Below are positions 50,601 through 59,122 of a DNA stretch of 64,000 bases, piece by piece. The stretch is taken from positions 62,001 to 126,000 of IMG/VR virus record IMGVR_UViG_3300017971_000002. One strand, given 5' to 3'. The position numbers and the translations under genes are program-made. A model generated the notes under the pieces. The model had not been told where the DNA came from, did not search any database, and saw nothing but the letters and a program-made list of their open reading frames with translations. Within the stretch, counting starts at the first letter, position 1. Each line of letters opens with the position of its first letter. Origin of the DNA: a virus.

Positions 50601-51040
50601 AACCAACTACTGACATTGATGGTCTACTTGAGAGAAATATAACGACCATAGTGATACCCGCCGAGAGGGAGAATACACAGATATGGGCAGAGGATATATC
50701 AAAGGACGTTTTAACAACAGGTTATGTTCTTAATGAGAAAGCTATAAATAATAGCATTGAGAATATACTTTCCACGCTTAGAGGTGAGAGAGTATTTTCA
50801 CCGTTCTTTGGATCTGTGTTACCACTCACCATTTTCTCACAACTGGATTATGCTGACGCCGAGGCACTGCTTGTCGATCTGCTCAAGGCCATACAGTTCT
50901 GGGAGACACGAATAACGGTCATTGAGGACCAGATCGAGATGAACATATTGACGGAAGAGAACGCAATGACAATCCAGATACCATACATCATAAACAGGAG
51001 TGGTCTGACAGGTACGTTCTCTAGGAAGATAATTTTATAG
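47687..51040 (+). CDS. Giant repeat protein with C-terminal gp25-like baseplate domain
   Basis: 1117 residues. Residues 1-89 are a short N-terminal part. Residues ~90-979 are about 43 tandem units of 20-22 residues, each starting with Gly and holding a (L/I)-(D/N)-I-D-x-P-V-P-Y or LDVVIPAVDV core. The last ~138 residues resemble T4 gp25 (GPW_gp25 family): NNSIENILSTLRGERVFSPF, then VLPLTIF and TIQIPYIINRSG. gp25 is normally a small stand-alone baseplate wedge protein. The repeats probably form a long beta-solenoid or beta-bead arm. Confidence 0.78.
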   Translation: MFKKLWFKYTISAGEASNDLSYVSTSALSLNGGTITLYESSSKTVNLTLPTPGESGSLSFNKDLVISAATPLTSGALDINIPVPYITASGLVNDGEIVIDAGFVVVDAAGIVNTGTLNIDTPVPYVDAAGQLVVSATSLDINTTVPYTSGQGQVEVQGTIVIDVPIPYVDAVGNFVVSATSLDVVIPAIDVDVSGVVNKGTLNIDIPVPYVDISGLVNDGEIVIDAGFVVVDGEGIVNQGNIDIDTPVPYLSATGIIESVGTIDIDVPVPYVVASGVVNQGTLNIDVPVPYTSATGLIETAGTIAIDIPVPYVDINGLVNDGEIVIDAGFVVVDGEGVVNKGTLDIDIPVPYIEASGQLVVSALSLDVVIPAIQASLVGQLVVSATSLDVILPAVDVDVTGVVNSGDVTIDIPVPYIVASGQLVVSGTALDIVIPAVDSNLTGVVNQGNINIDIPVPYLSATGSTEKQGSIDIDTGFVSVDAQGLVNDGEVVIVAGWVVVDAVGTVNKGTLNIDVPIPYIDAVGQLVVSADVLDVVIPAVEVQATGQLVVSGTALDIVIPAVDVDVSGVVNRGTIDIDVPVPYIVSQGVLNQGNINITIPVPYLSATGTAETQGSIDIDTGFVDVSGTGTISTVGLTDLVIPAVDVIAQGLVNDGQIVIDAGWVIVDAEGVVNKGILNIDTPVPYITASGVSNTGLIDIDTGFVVISSQGIVNQGNIDIDIPIPEIGGVGEAATGGTIDIDTGFVVTSGTGLIETTGTITIDTGFVSVDVQGIVNKGILNIDVPIPYIVSNGLINDGEIVIDAGFVIVDAEGVVNGGVIDVDIPIPYITASGQLVVSGGALDVAIPSIILDISASNNTGQADISIPVPEIDGTGQRVVSGDSIDVDIPAVDVEGTGQLVVSGDSLDVQTPVPEVDIQGTVNRVTGSLIIPFVSCSGSGVVNRITGDLIIPFTIVSGVGAVPIQGAIDIEIPKPTTDIDGLLERNITTIVIPAERENTQIWAEDISKDVLTTGYVLNEKAINNSIENILSTLRGERVFSPFFGSVLPLTIFSQLDYADAEALLVDLLKAIQFWETRITVIEDQIEMNILTEENAMTIQIPYIINRSGLTGTFSRKIIL
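47954..50623 (+). repeat. Tandem coding repeats (~43 units of 60-66 bases)
   Basis: Units alternate among three recurring types: GxVNxGxxxIDxPVPYxxxx, GLVNDGEIVIDAGFVVVDxx and GQLVVSxxxLDVVIPAVxxxx. Identical DNA stretches recur between distant units (for example GTCAATGATGGCGAGATAGT), so the array is a likely site of expansion and contraction by recombination. Confidence 0.8.
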
Positions 51041-51049
51041 GGGTATTGA

Positions 51050-53158
51050 ATGGCGTTTCCTGACGGATGGAATTATAAGTTTAAGTTTACGACTTCGGGT
51101 GCCTTCTTCGGTGGAGAGTGGTCGGATGCTCCCTTTGTGTTAACCCATAGAACACTTCCCCAGCATGTATTTGCCAACGCTAGGTCAGATGGTGGTGACA
51201 TCCGAATCACTTCTGGGGCTGATGGTAGCGGACAGCAATCAATAGAGATAGTTAGATTTGAATCCTCAGCAAGCGCAGAGATTTGGTTCGCTTCTGATCA
51301 GTGGTGGCCGGGAGAAGATAATGAGTATTATTTCTGGTATGGTAATTCGTCCGCAACTGCAGAGGCTGTAGATGATCTTTGGGCAAATAATTCAATTGTA
51401 TATCATGGCGGAACAAGTGCTGGAGAAGCAATCAATAGTTCAGACATTGACGTTGATCCCTTCTTTGGTACATTAGTCAATGTTACAGAAACATCTGGTC
51501 ATTTAAATTCCGCATTCGATTTCGATATTGATTCTGATGCGTATATTGATGATATTAATGACTTCGGTGGCGAAAATGACATGACGGAGTTTTCAATTGA
51601 ATTTATAATGAAATTACATTCCATACCCGGCGGAACAGAGTTTTATTCAATATTTTCAAGTGATGATCCGGACGGTGGCGGTAAAAGAATTAATATAGGT
51701 ATAACAGAAAATGCCAAGTTAGAATTTGATTTGGGTTCAAATTATCATGAGTTTGATTATGTATTCTCCACGGATACTGAGTATCATGTATTGATATCTT
51801 TTCAGACTGAAGGAGATTTAATTTTATATGTGAATGGTGTCGAGGAGCAGTTAGAGACGGTCGCTGGAGAAACGGGCATTAACACAACAAGAAATCACAC
51901 GATTGGTGCAACTTGGATATCTCCTGATTTTGAGAACTTTTTTGATGGCACTATTGATGAATTTCGTTTTTGGGATTGGACTCATGTATCGGGACATAGT
52001 ACAAGTGCATTGTATTCTGCCATGTTTAATGAGGAGCAGTTCATACAATGGGACGCAGAACCAATTAGTAACTTACCAACTGGAAGTGGAGATTTGATCG
52101 TTTCATCTCCGGTTACAGAACTTAGCGGCACTATAAACTCTGGTCAATTGAATATTGATACAACAGTTCCATATACATCAATCTCTGGAACAATTACAAC
52201 TGCTGGCATATCAACAATTGATACTGGTTTTGTCACTACGACCATTCAGGGAATTATTAACACGGGAATTATAGATATTGATACAATAGTTCCATATACA
52301 TCAATCTCTGGAACAGTCGTAACAGCCGGATCATCAATAATTGATGCTGGGTTCGTTGTAACGACAATTCAAGGGAGTGTCAATAATGGTGCGATAGATA
52401 TAGACACGGGATTTGTTGTAACGACTATTCAGGGAATTGTTAATACAGGAACCATGAATATTGATGTAACGGTCCCATATATCGAAGCCAGTGGTCAACT
52501 GGTCGTTTCTGGTCAGGCGATTGATGTGAATATTCCAAATCCTTACACACAGATAACTGGAACATTGACCAGTGGCGTGTCTGATTTACTTTTACCGGGC
52601 CTGGGTGTTATTAGTGTTGGAACTATCAATAGTATATCAGCAGATATATACATTCCAGCTACATACATTGATGCTATTGTCAAGCAGTTTAATCATGATA
52701 TGTCCATATATATGCCTTGGCTTAGAATTAACATTCATGGAGAGATTGAGAAATTTACTCTTCCTGTCGATCCAACCCCCGAGGAGATCAAACAGCCAAA
52801 ATGGGCAATAGATATACATAAGAAAGCGGTATCTGTTGGAAAGGCATATAATGACGATGCAATTAATCAAAGTATAGAGAATATAATTGCGACATTAAGA
52901 GGTGAACGAATATTCAATCCAAGATTTGGAACAATACTTCCAATCGTGCCTTTTGAGGTTTTGGACTATCAGAATGCAGTTGATCTATTGGATATTATAG
53001 TACGAGCAATAAGGAGATGGGAGAAAAGGATAATAGTTTTGGAGAATCAAATCGAATTAAATGTACTGACCGAGGAGAACGCACTAACTATCCAGATTCC
53101 GTATGTGGTGAGGAGAAGTGGTTTGACCTCTACCTTCTCAAGGAAGATTAATTTATAA
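51050..53158 (+). CDS. LamG/DUF2341 virion protein with C-terminal gp25-like domain
   Basis: 702 residues in three parts. Residues 1-330 hold a DUF2341-like start (ARSDGGDIRITSGADG, EYYFWYGNSS) and a LamG fold (EFSIEFIMKLHSI, LILYVNGVEEQ). Residues ~345-520 hold about ten repeats of the same kind as the preceding gene (GTINSGQLNIDTTVPYTSIS). The C-terminus is gp25-like (INQSIENIIATLRGERIFNP, FGTILPIVPFE). It therefore combines the adhesin of one neighbour with the repeats and gp25 domain of the other. Confidence 0.75.
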   Translation: MAFPDGWNYKFKFTTSGAFFGGEWSDAPFVLTHRTLPQHVFANARSDGGDIRITSGADGSGQQSIEIVRFESSASAEIWFASDQWWPGEDNEYYFWYGNSSATAEAVDDLWANNSIVYHGGTSAGEAINSSDIDVDPFFGTLVNVTETSGHLNSAFDFDIDSDAYIDDINDFGGENDMTEFSIEFIMKLHSIPGGTEFYSIFSSDDPDGGGKRINIGITENAKLEFDLGSNYHEFDYVFSTDTEYHVLISFQTEGDLILYVNGVEEQLETVAGETGINTTRNHTIGATWISPDFENFFDGTIDEFRFWDWTHVSGHSTSALYSAMFNEEQFIQWDAEPISNLPTGSGDLIVSSPVTELSGTINSGQLNIDTTVPYTSISGTITTAGISTIDTGFVTTTIQGIINTGIIDIDTIVPYTSISGTVVTAGSSIIDAGFVVTTIQGSVNNGAIDIDTGFVVTTIQGIVNTGTMNIDVTVPYIEASGQLVVSGQAIDVNIPNPYTQITGTLTSGVSDLLLPGLGVISVGTINSISADIYIPATYIDAIVKQFNHDMSIYMPWLRINIHGEIEKFTLPVDPTPEEIKQPKWAIDIHKKAVSVGKAYNDDAINQSIENIIATLRGERIFNPRFGTILPIVPFEVLDYQNAVDLLDIIVRAIRRWEKRIIVLENQIELNVLTEENALTIQIPYVVRRSGLTSTFSRKINL

Positions 53159-53161
53159 ATA
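53154..53161 (+). promoter_or_regulatory. Late promoter TATAAATA
   Basis: The element overlaps the stop of the preceding gene and lies 25 bases before the ATG at 53186. Confidence 0.75.
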
Positions 53162-53185
53162 TTAACGATAATAAGGGGAATAGAT

Positions 53186-54814
53186 ATGGCTTTTAACATT
53201 GAACAGTCCACATGCACAGGAAGAGGGTTCTCAGCGACAAACGCCGATGGGCTTCTTGCCAATTTCAAGAACTGGGTCATAAGGACGCCTGTGGCGAGCC
53301 CCTCTGCAACTGTTAGTGGCGGTCCGGGTTGGTATATTATTGACGATCAGAGCGATACAAGTGTAGATCCGTCCCCAAATAAGGTTGCATGGTTGAAAAC
53401 AGATGATAATGGTCTGGGTACAAGTTTTGATACGTTGGCAGAAATAAGTGCGGTTAGTGATGGGGAGTTTCAGATAAGTATTGGCGGAGTCTCACGGGGT
53501 GTATCGGCTCTTGATTTTAGTTCAATAACAACCTGGGATGAGGTTGCTGATGTGATTCAGACAGGTATACAATCTGTTAGCTCAAGCCCAGGTGATGGTT
53601 TTGACGGAGCCATAGTTAAGCATTTTAGAAAACTATATGTAAACAATCCGTTTTATAATTCACAAACATTAGAAGATAGATTTATCATAGTTGCCGGAGC
53701 AGCAAACAAGGATGTATCGTATTTGACTAATCCATCATTGGGTGGAACATACATAGGAGGTGCTGCTTATCTTGATATGGAATCGGGTGCTGGAATCAAG
53801 AACGATATTAGTGTTGACCCGTATATAGTTGTATCCGATCAACAGAATCCAACAACATACTCTGGTGCAAAGTTTGTTGAGATTGGAATGGTCACTGGAA
53901 CTGCCGGACAGATATATATTAAGACTTGGATGAATTATGATACAACTATTCATACTGGTTTTGGAATGTTTGGCGCTCATTCACTTGGAACTGTTGATGC
54001 TGGTGCATTTGTTTATGATTTTCGTGGTGGCGATGAATGTATTGTAATTCAGACTAGAGTAGGAACTGCGTGGTCTACATATATTCTTGATGAATGGTTG
54101 ACTGACTTAAATCTTGTCGAAGCGGCTACAATAAGTGGTACACTTTCTGCAGCGGCCAACGACGGCGACTCAACGATATATTTGAACACAGGAGAGGGTT
54201 CTAATTTTACCGATGATAATTTTTATTTCTTATATAATCTTAATCGTTCTGAAGCCATTGATTATCTTCAGGTGACTGCTACGGCTGGAGATACATTATC
54301 ATTGAATGAAACTTTAACCAAGAGACATAGTTCTGGGTCGTTACTTTCCCCATACTATCAAAGATTTCATGTACTTGGTACAAATATATTGACTGGAGTA
54401 AACAATTATGTTAGAATGGGTATTCCCGTTAGAAGTGTTAGACAAAAAGAATTTGGTGTACATGCAACTGATGATTTTTGTTATTCAAGAATTGGCGGTC
54501 ATGTGTTGGAACAGTTAATAAAAGACTCCGCTCCCAATGATGAGGGTAAATACATAGTTATGAAGCCCGTGGTTGGTGAATATGATTCTAATTCCTCGCC
54601 AAATGCCGAAGGCAATCGTTCATATGGACAGGCAAAGAATCTTTATTACACAGCGGTGGGTTCAATGTCACAGATGTTAAATGGAAAAACTATCGTTTCT
54701 AAAGAATGGGTTTATTTTCATGCGACCCAACATCCAACAACATATACAACCATTGATATAATAGTCAATGATGCTCAAATTGGAATGATGGTCCCAAACT
54801 ATAACGAAGTCTAA
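53186..54814 (+). CDS. Tail/baseplate structural protein, partly DUF3383-like
   Basis: 542 residues. The segment VSDGEFQISIGGVSRGVSAL then DFSSITTWDEVADVIQTGIQ matches a short fold found in phage sheath-like and DUF3383 proteins. The rest is beta-rich with no enzymatic motif (MGIPVRSVRQKEFGVHATDD). It lies among three gp25-domain genes, suggesting a baseplate or tail-tip component. Confidence 0.68.
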   Translation: MAFNIEQSTCTGRGFSATNADGLLANFKNWVIRTPVASPSATVSGGPGWYIIDDQSDTSVDPSPNKVAWLKTDDNGLGTSFDTLAEISAVSDGEFQISIGGVSRGVSALDFSSITTWDEVADVIQTGIQSVSSSPGDGFDGAIVKHFRKLYVNNPFYNSQTLEDRFIIVAGAANKDVSYLTNPSLGGTYIGGAAYLDMESGAGIKNDISVDPYIVVSDQQNPTTYSGAKFVEIGMVTGTAGQIYIKTWMNYDTTIHTGFGMFGAHSLGTVDAGAFVYDFRGGDECIVIQTRVGTAWSTYILDEWLTDLNLVEAATISGTLSAAANDGDSTIYLNTGEGSNFTDDNFYFLYNLNRSEAIDYLQVTATAGDTLSLNETLTKRHSSGSLLSPYYQRFHVLGTNILTGVNNYVRMGIPVRSVRQKEFGVHATDDFCYSRIGGHVLEQLIKDSAPNDEGKYIVMKPVVGEYDSNSSPNAEGNRSYGQAKNLYYTAVGSMSQMLNGKTIVSKEWVYFHATQHPTTYTTIDIIVNDAQIGMMVPNYNEV

Positions 54815-54819
54815 TAGAT

Positions 54820-55935
54820 ATGAGTTTTGATGTAGGTATCGAATATACTCCAACTGTAGAGTATAGTGAAGAGGAATTTTCACTTGTTGGTACCGTTGTA
54901 TATGATGAGACCATAGTCCATACAGCAGATTTTACATTTAGTCAGGAAGAGGTTCCGCTACTCGGAACCGTTCTTGCCGTAGATGAAACTCTTGATGTAT
55001 CTGGTGCTATTGAGTTTAATGACGATGAATTTGCTTTACTCTCTGAACCCGTTACCTATGAAGATGCCATACCGTTCCGTACGTATACAATGGAACCGTA
55101 TCCCGGTGACGATACTCAGATCATAAAACTGGATAGTTCGTTTCCGACTATCGGTTCTTCAGTTCTTGATATAATTCTTGGGGTTCTTGTTTCTGGAACT
55201 GGTACATCGGTATCCCCTACAACAGGAATTTCTAACCTGAATGTTCCTTCAATCGAGATTGTTACACAAGGACAGGTTCAAAGTGCCGTTGGCATTTCCA
55301 CGACACCTTCACCAAGTGTATCTGGTGTTGGAACGGTTGTAAGTCCAAAGATTGGAACTATTTTATTTGATATTCCAACCCCGACTATTATAGCCGCGGG
55401 CAAATCACAGAGCGGCTCCGCAAACATAGTTATTGCCAACCCATACATCGGAGCCATTGTTAAACAGTTTAATGAGATCGTAGATATAAATTTACCGCTT
55501 CCTAGAATAGGAGGTTATGTAGAAGTTGAACAGATTTCTTTAACACTCGGTCTTTCTGAGGACGTGATACAACCCAAATGGGCGTATGATATACATAAGA
55601 AGGTTATATCAGTCGGAGAAGCATATAATCAGGATGCCATAAATCAGAGTATTGAGAATATACTGTCCACATTAAGGGGTGAGAGGGTATTTAATCTTAA
55701 ATTTGGAACCATTCTTCCAAGAGTTCCATTTGAGGAAATTGGGTATCAGGATGCAGTGGATCTTCTTGATCGTCTTGTTAGGGCTATAAAGAGATGGGAG
55801 AAACGTGTCATAGTTTTGGAGAATCAAATAGAGATGAATGTACTCACAGAGGAGAATGCAATAACGTTGGTGATACCTTACATGGTTAAAAGAAGTGGAC
55901 TAACATCCACATTCTCTAAAAAAATCAACTTATAA
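54820..55935 (+). CDS. gp25-like baseplate protein with short repeat region
   Basis: 371 residues. The first ~110 contain two to three SEEEFSLVGTVVYDE-like repeats. Residues ~115-235 hold degenerate versions of the neighbour's repeat (GTILFDIPTPTIIAAG). The C-terminal ~130 are gp25-like: AINQSIENILSTLRGERVFN, FGTILPRVPFEE and VIPYMVKRSGLTSTFSKKIN. It is the shortest of the three gp25-domain proteins and the best candidate for the core wedge function. Confidence 0.75.
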   Translation: MSFDVGIEYTPTVEYSEEEFSLVGTVVYDETIVHTADFTFSQEEVPLLGTVLAVDETLDVSGAIEFNDDEFALLSEPVTYEDAIPFRTYTMEPYPGDDTQIIKLDSSFPTIGSSVLDIILGVLVSGTGTSVSPTTGISNLNVPSIEIVTQGQVQSAVGISTTPSPSVSGVGTVVSPKIGTILFDIPTPTIIAAGKSQSGSANIVIANPYIGAIVKQFNEIVDINLPLPRIGGYVEVEQISLTLGLSEDVIQPKWAYDIHKKVISVGEAYNQDAINQSIENILSTLRGERVFNLKFGTILPRVPFEEIGYQDAVDLLDRLVRAIKRWEKRVIVLENQIEMNVLTEENAITLVIPYMVKRSGLTSTFSKKINL

Positions 55936-55938
55936 ATA
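55931..55938 (+). promoter_or_regulatory. Late promoter TATAAATA
   Basis: The element overlaps the preceding stop and lies 20 bases before the gp14-like ATG. Confidence 0.78.
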
Positions 55939-55957
55939 CTAATAAACAGGAGTAAAT

Positions 55958-56755
55958 ATGCCATCAGGATCTGGACAACCAACATCACCTTTTATAGAAT
56001 CTGATTCAGAAGGTACTGTAGCGAACTGGACGACCAGTAGGATCTCCACTATAGATCCTATGCCTAATCAGTATTTTCAGTTTTTCCAGAATAAGAGATA
56101 TGATGCGGATCGTGGATTATATGATGTTCTATTGTCTGAGGCAAATAACATTCACGGCAATCCGATGATGTATTATCGTGTGACCTACGATGTTAATTAT
56201 GATCCCCTTTTTGGTGAGGACGATGTTCGAAGAATAGAGAGAAGATTTCCTGTAAAGGCAGTGTTTGAATTACCCAAGCAGCTGGAGCTATACGCCAAAT
56301 TTGGTATTGAGGGATTGGACAATTTTCCGATGTATGTTAGTAAGAATCATTTTGCAGAGGCCTCTAAATATCCAACAAGTGGTGTCGCATTATATCCACC
56401 TGCTCAACAATCACAAAGGAATGTATATGGAGCATTAACGCCTAAAGTTGGTGATATAATTCGTTGCGAGTTTAATGGTGTATATTATGAGATAATTGAT
56501 GTTGGCGAGGAAGATGAGATGTTCCTTCAGGGAAAACACTCATGGACTTTCACTGTGAGAACTATGCTTGATCAGAAACTTAGCCTATCGGCAGACACCA
56601 GCGCCGCTATGACAGAGATAACGGGTGTCAATGATGTTGATGACTATCTTGATCAGAGTGATTACATTACCAACAAGAAGGATGATGTATTGTATACAAG
56701 TGGTTCAAGCGAGGAGAGTAGTAATCAGCCTGGCCTCGGTGGATGGTTTGATTAA
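55958..56755 (+). CDS. Neck protein (gp14-like)
   Basis: 265 residues. LYDVLLSEANNIHGNPMMYY, DPLFGEDDVRRIERRFPVKA, FPMYVSKNHF, PKVGDIIRCEFNGVYYEIID and FLQGKHSWTFTVRTMLDQKL follow gp14 of T4-superfamily phages. It forms part of the neck joining head and tail. Linked gp14-gp15-gp16 order matches T4. Confidence 0.85.
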   Translation: MPSGSGQPTSPFIESDSEGTVANWTTSRISTIDPMPNQYFQFFQNKRYDADRGLYDVLLSEANNIHGNPMMYYRVTYDVNYDPLFGEDDVRRIERRFPVKAVFELPKQLELYAKFGIEGLDNFPMYVSKNHFAEASKYPTSGVALYPPAQQSQRNVYGALTPKVGDIIRCEFNGVYYEIIDVGEEDEMFLQGKHSWTFTVRTMLDQKLSLSADTSAAMTEITGVNDVDDYLDQSDYITNKKDDVLYTSGSSEESSNQPGLGGWFD

Positions 56756-56766
56756 GGAGTTAAATT

Positions 56767-56952
56767 ATGGACTGGAAAGATTTTATAATTGAAAAATATT
56801 ACATTACTGATATAGGAGAACCTCCTAAAGGACTACCTATTAAAAGATATGGAGTCTGGGACAAAGATGGTAATGTAATAGATACATCAAACGATGTTGA
56901 GGCATTAAAGAAAAAATATAATGTATCAAACGTGGTAAGGACAAAACGATAA
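56767..56952 (+). CDS. Predicted capsid-targeted small protein
   Basis: 61 residues inserted between gp14 and gp15 genes. The leader MDWKDFIIEKYY keeps the W-K-x-F-I-x-E pattern of the cluster at 27935-33588. The mature part is a small domain with KRYGVWDKDGNVIDTSNDVE. AAGGAGTTAAATT precedes the ATG. Confidence 0.68.
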   Translation: MDWKDFIIEKYYITDIGEPPKGLPIKRYGVWDKDGNVIDTSNDVEALKKKYNVSNVVRTKR

Positions 56953-57786
56953 ATGGCATTAGTACCAGATAATTTTAGACCAAGAACCATAAGGGGAATA
57001 ATTATCGCCTTGTTAAATGAGTTCAATGGACTCGTGGTTGAAAACTTTGAAACGGGCGATTACCTTGAGACCACAAAAGTCAAGACCATACCAGTGTCCC
57101 TTCAGTTTGGTCATATGAATAAATATCATGAGATCATAAAGAGGGGAGAACCCTCTGCACAGAAGTATATGCCTTTGCCCAAGATGGCCCTCTCATGGGA
57201 TAGTATAAATTTCGCAGGAGATAGGGCGGCGGGTCTTTCTGAGGTAAGAACGTTTTACAACACTGCTCTGGGATTGAACGATATTGATAGGTTTATATCG
57301 AATCTAAATCCACGACCATATGATCTCGGTTTTTCACTTGAGATAAGAACCGAGAGTATGAATCATTTTACACAGCTAATGGAGAATATTCTTCCTTACT
57401 TTGATCCAGCACGATATTTAAGAGTGAAGGAATTTTCATTTCTAAATATAGAGAGGGATATAAAAGTCATTCTTGAAGGCATATCTCCAGATTTTCTTGT
57501 TGAGCAAAACGAGGACAATATTAGATATGTACGTGGTGTACTTCAGCTCAACGTCAAGGCGTTTTTATATAGAGAATTATCGGACGATGGTTTAATTAAA
57601 GAGATCAGAACGAGATACTATCCGGGAACAATGGGTCAAGGATTGTCCGCGGTCGGGGGAGCAAATACATCTGGATGGGATTCCAGCTCCACATTTACCG
57701 CTCCTTACGATATATCTGGAAATACCCAGACCCTTACAATGAGCGCAACATTACTGGATTTCGATTATTTTATCGACTTCATATAA
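56953..57786 (+). CDS. Tail sheath stabiliser / tail completion protein (gp15-like)
   Basis: 277 residues. TKVKTIPVSLQFGHMNKYHE, SNLNPRPYDLGFSLEIRTES and LMENILPYFDPARYLR correspond to T4 gp15 (NPSP...ELSIFTR...QILPYFQP). It terminates the tail and binds the neck. The start follows the previous stop without a gap. Confidence 0.85.
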   Translation: MALVPDNFRPRTIRGIIIALLNEFNGLVVENFETGDYLETTKVKTIPVSLQFGHMNKYHEIIKRGEPSAQKYMPLPKMALSWDSINFAGDRAAGLSEVRTFYNTALGLNDIDRFISNLNPRPYDLGFSLEIRTESMNHFTQLMENILPYFDPARYLRVKEFSFLNIERDIKVILEGISPDFLVEQNEDNIRYVRGVLQLNVKAFLYRELSDDGLIKEIRTRYYPGTMGQGLSAVGGANTSGWDSSSTFTAPYDISGNTQTLTMSATLLDFDYFIDFI

Positions 57787-57789
57787 ATA
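57782..57789 (+). promoter_or_regulatory. Late promoter TATAAATA
   Basis: The element overlaps the gp15 stop and lies 15 bases before the membrane protein ATG, close spacing for a leader. Confidence 0.7.
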
Positions 57790-57803
57790 TTTGGTAGAGC
57801 ATT

Positions 57804-58070
57804 ATGGAAGTGAAACAAAAAATACAAACCGTCTGGGGTCTGTTCGCTAGGTTCAGGCTGCTCAGGTGGGGTCTGTTCTTTTTATTGTTATGTTTAGGTA
57901 TTTTGATACTATCGGCGTCAAGGGTTTCATTCTTTGGCATAACCATCGAGAGGGACGTGGAGACATTCCAGCCCTATGAAGTGGAAGGGCCACCGAGAGA
58001 ATTTCTTGAATTCGATGAAGATTCAATAGTGGGTGATATATATGCCGAGGAAGAAGAAATTAGAGACTAA
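57804..58070 (+). CDS. Single-pass membrane protein
   Basis: 88 residues. One transmembrane segment at ~22-42 (RWGLFFLLLCLGILILSASR) follows a basic N-terminus and precedes an acidic C-terminal half, predicting N-in topology with an external acidic tail. It overlaps the small terminase start by 29 bases. It might be a holin, spanin or other envelope protein; nothing decides this. Confidence 0.68.
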   Translation: MEVKQKIQTVWGLFARFRLLRWGLFFLLLCLGILILSASRVSFFGITIERDVETFQPYEVEGPPREFLEFDEDSIVGDIYAEEEEIRD

Positions 58071-58560
58071 CGACTCGTTTGAAAAGATAAACGAGATGTT
58101 GGAGACGACCTTTGATGGTGAAGAGGTCGAGGAGGTTAAGACTGTCCTAAAGAAAAAGGAAAGTCTTGTGTCCAAAGATTTGTCAGGAATGACTTTGGAA
58201 GAAGCCGAGTATATGAAGAAGGAGATCAAGAACTGTGTGTCCAATCTTAATGATGTGATCACCAAGCTCGGAAATGATATAAAATTAGGTTCTCCCCCAA
58301 GAATGTTTGAGGTGTATGCTACCCTCGCCAATGTAAAAATCACAAGTATAAAAGAGCTTCGGGAGCTCGACAAGACCATAGTTGAACTAAAGTTTAAATT
58401 AGCAGGACCGCTGGGAGGTCCAAAGAATTTGACAGTGAATAATTTTCTATCGAATAAAGAGGTCGCAAAACTCATTGAGGATGCTAAAAGTAAAAACTCT
58501 CTAAATGAAATCAAGGCGGATTTCAAGATAACTGACGAGGGAGGTATATGTAATGAGTAG
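58042..58560 (+). CDS. Small terminase subunit (gp16-like)
   Basis: About 172 residues from ATG 58042 (a GTG at 58033 is possible). The central helices with GSPPRMFEVYATLANVKITS and IKELRELDKTIVEL match T4 gp16 (SPRHMEVFATLMGQM...REILKLHKDM). It regulates DNA packaging by the large terminase at 61470-63089. Two accessory clusters separate the subunits, unlike in T4. Confidence 0.82.
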   Translation: MPRKKKLETNDSFEKINEMLETTFDGEEVEEVKTVLKKKESLVSKDLSGMTLEEAEYMKKEIKNCVSNLNDVITKLGNDIKLGSPPRMFEVYATLANVKITSIKELRELDKTIVELKFKLAGPLGGPKNLTVNNFLSNKEVAKLIEDAKSKNSLNEIKADFKITDEGGICNE

Positions 58561-59122
58561 GCGTAGTTTCAAACAGTTCTACCGACAGGAGAAGGAAGAG
58601 AAGATTTTTGAAAAGACTTTTGAGAAGTTTTATAAGAGAGGTCATTTTGGAAAGATTAAGAAAGACCTTATCCGTGGACAACAGAAGGACTGGTATGATA
58701 AATTGAAAAATCTCATTGACGATAGAGACTATGGATCATTACTAATGGCCGTCGGACATAGAAAGAATAAGGTGTCAAGGGAACTATTTAGTAGACTGAC
58801 GGGCATAAACATCAAACAGAAAACCACAAAGATAATTGAAAAGACATTGAAAGATTTTTGTCTTAGGGAGAGTCATTTGGATTTTGAAAAATTGAAAGAG
58901 AATAAGAAAACTCTCACCGATGATGAGAGAAAGCTCTGCATAGATAAGAAGGCGATGTGGCATAATGGACCAAAGGGTCAGGCAACGCCCGCTGTTTGGA
59001 AGAGTATAGATGAGAAGGGAAACGTAACCTTCGTCACCAATACACATAGGGCGTTTAACACTGCAAAGACTTTAGAGGGTGCTATAGAGAGGTTTCATAA
59101 GTTTATAAAAGGGACGGCATGA
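58553..59122 (+). CDS. Hypothetical late protein
   Basis: 189 residues, strongly basic and helical. A C-terminal AMWHNGPKGQATPAVWKSID and HRAFNTAKTLEGAIERFH look like a small folded domain. It overlaps gp16 by eight bases and the next gene by four. Function unknown; a packaged or DNA-associated protein is possible. Confidence 0.65.
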   Translation: MSRRSFKQFYRQEKEEKIFEKTFEKFYKRGHFGKIKKDLIRGQQKDWYDKLKNLIDDRDYGSLLMAVGHRKNKVSRELFSRLTGINIKQKTTKIIEKTLKDFCLRESHLDFEKLKENKKTLTDDERKLCIDKKAMWHNGPKGQATPAVWKSIDEKGNVTFVTNTHRAFNTAKTLEGAIERFHKFIKGTA

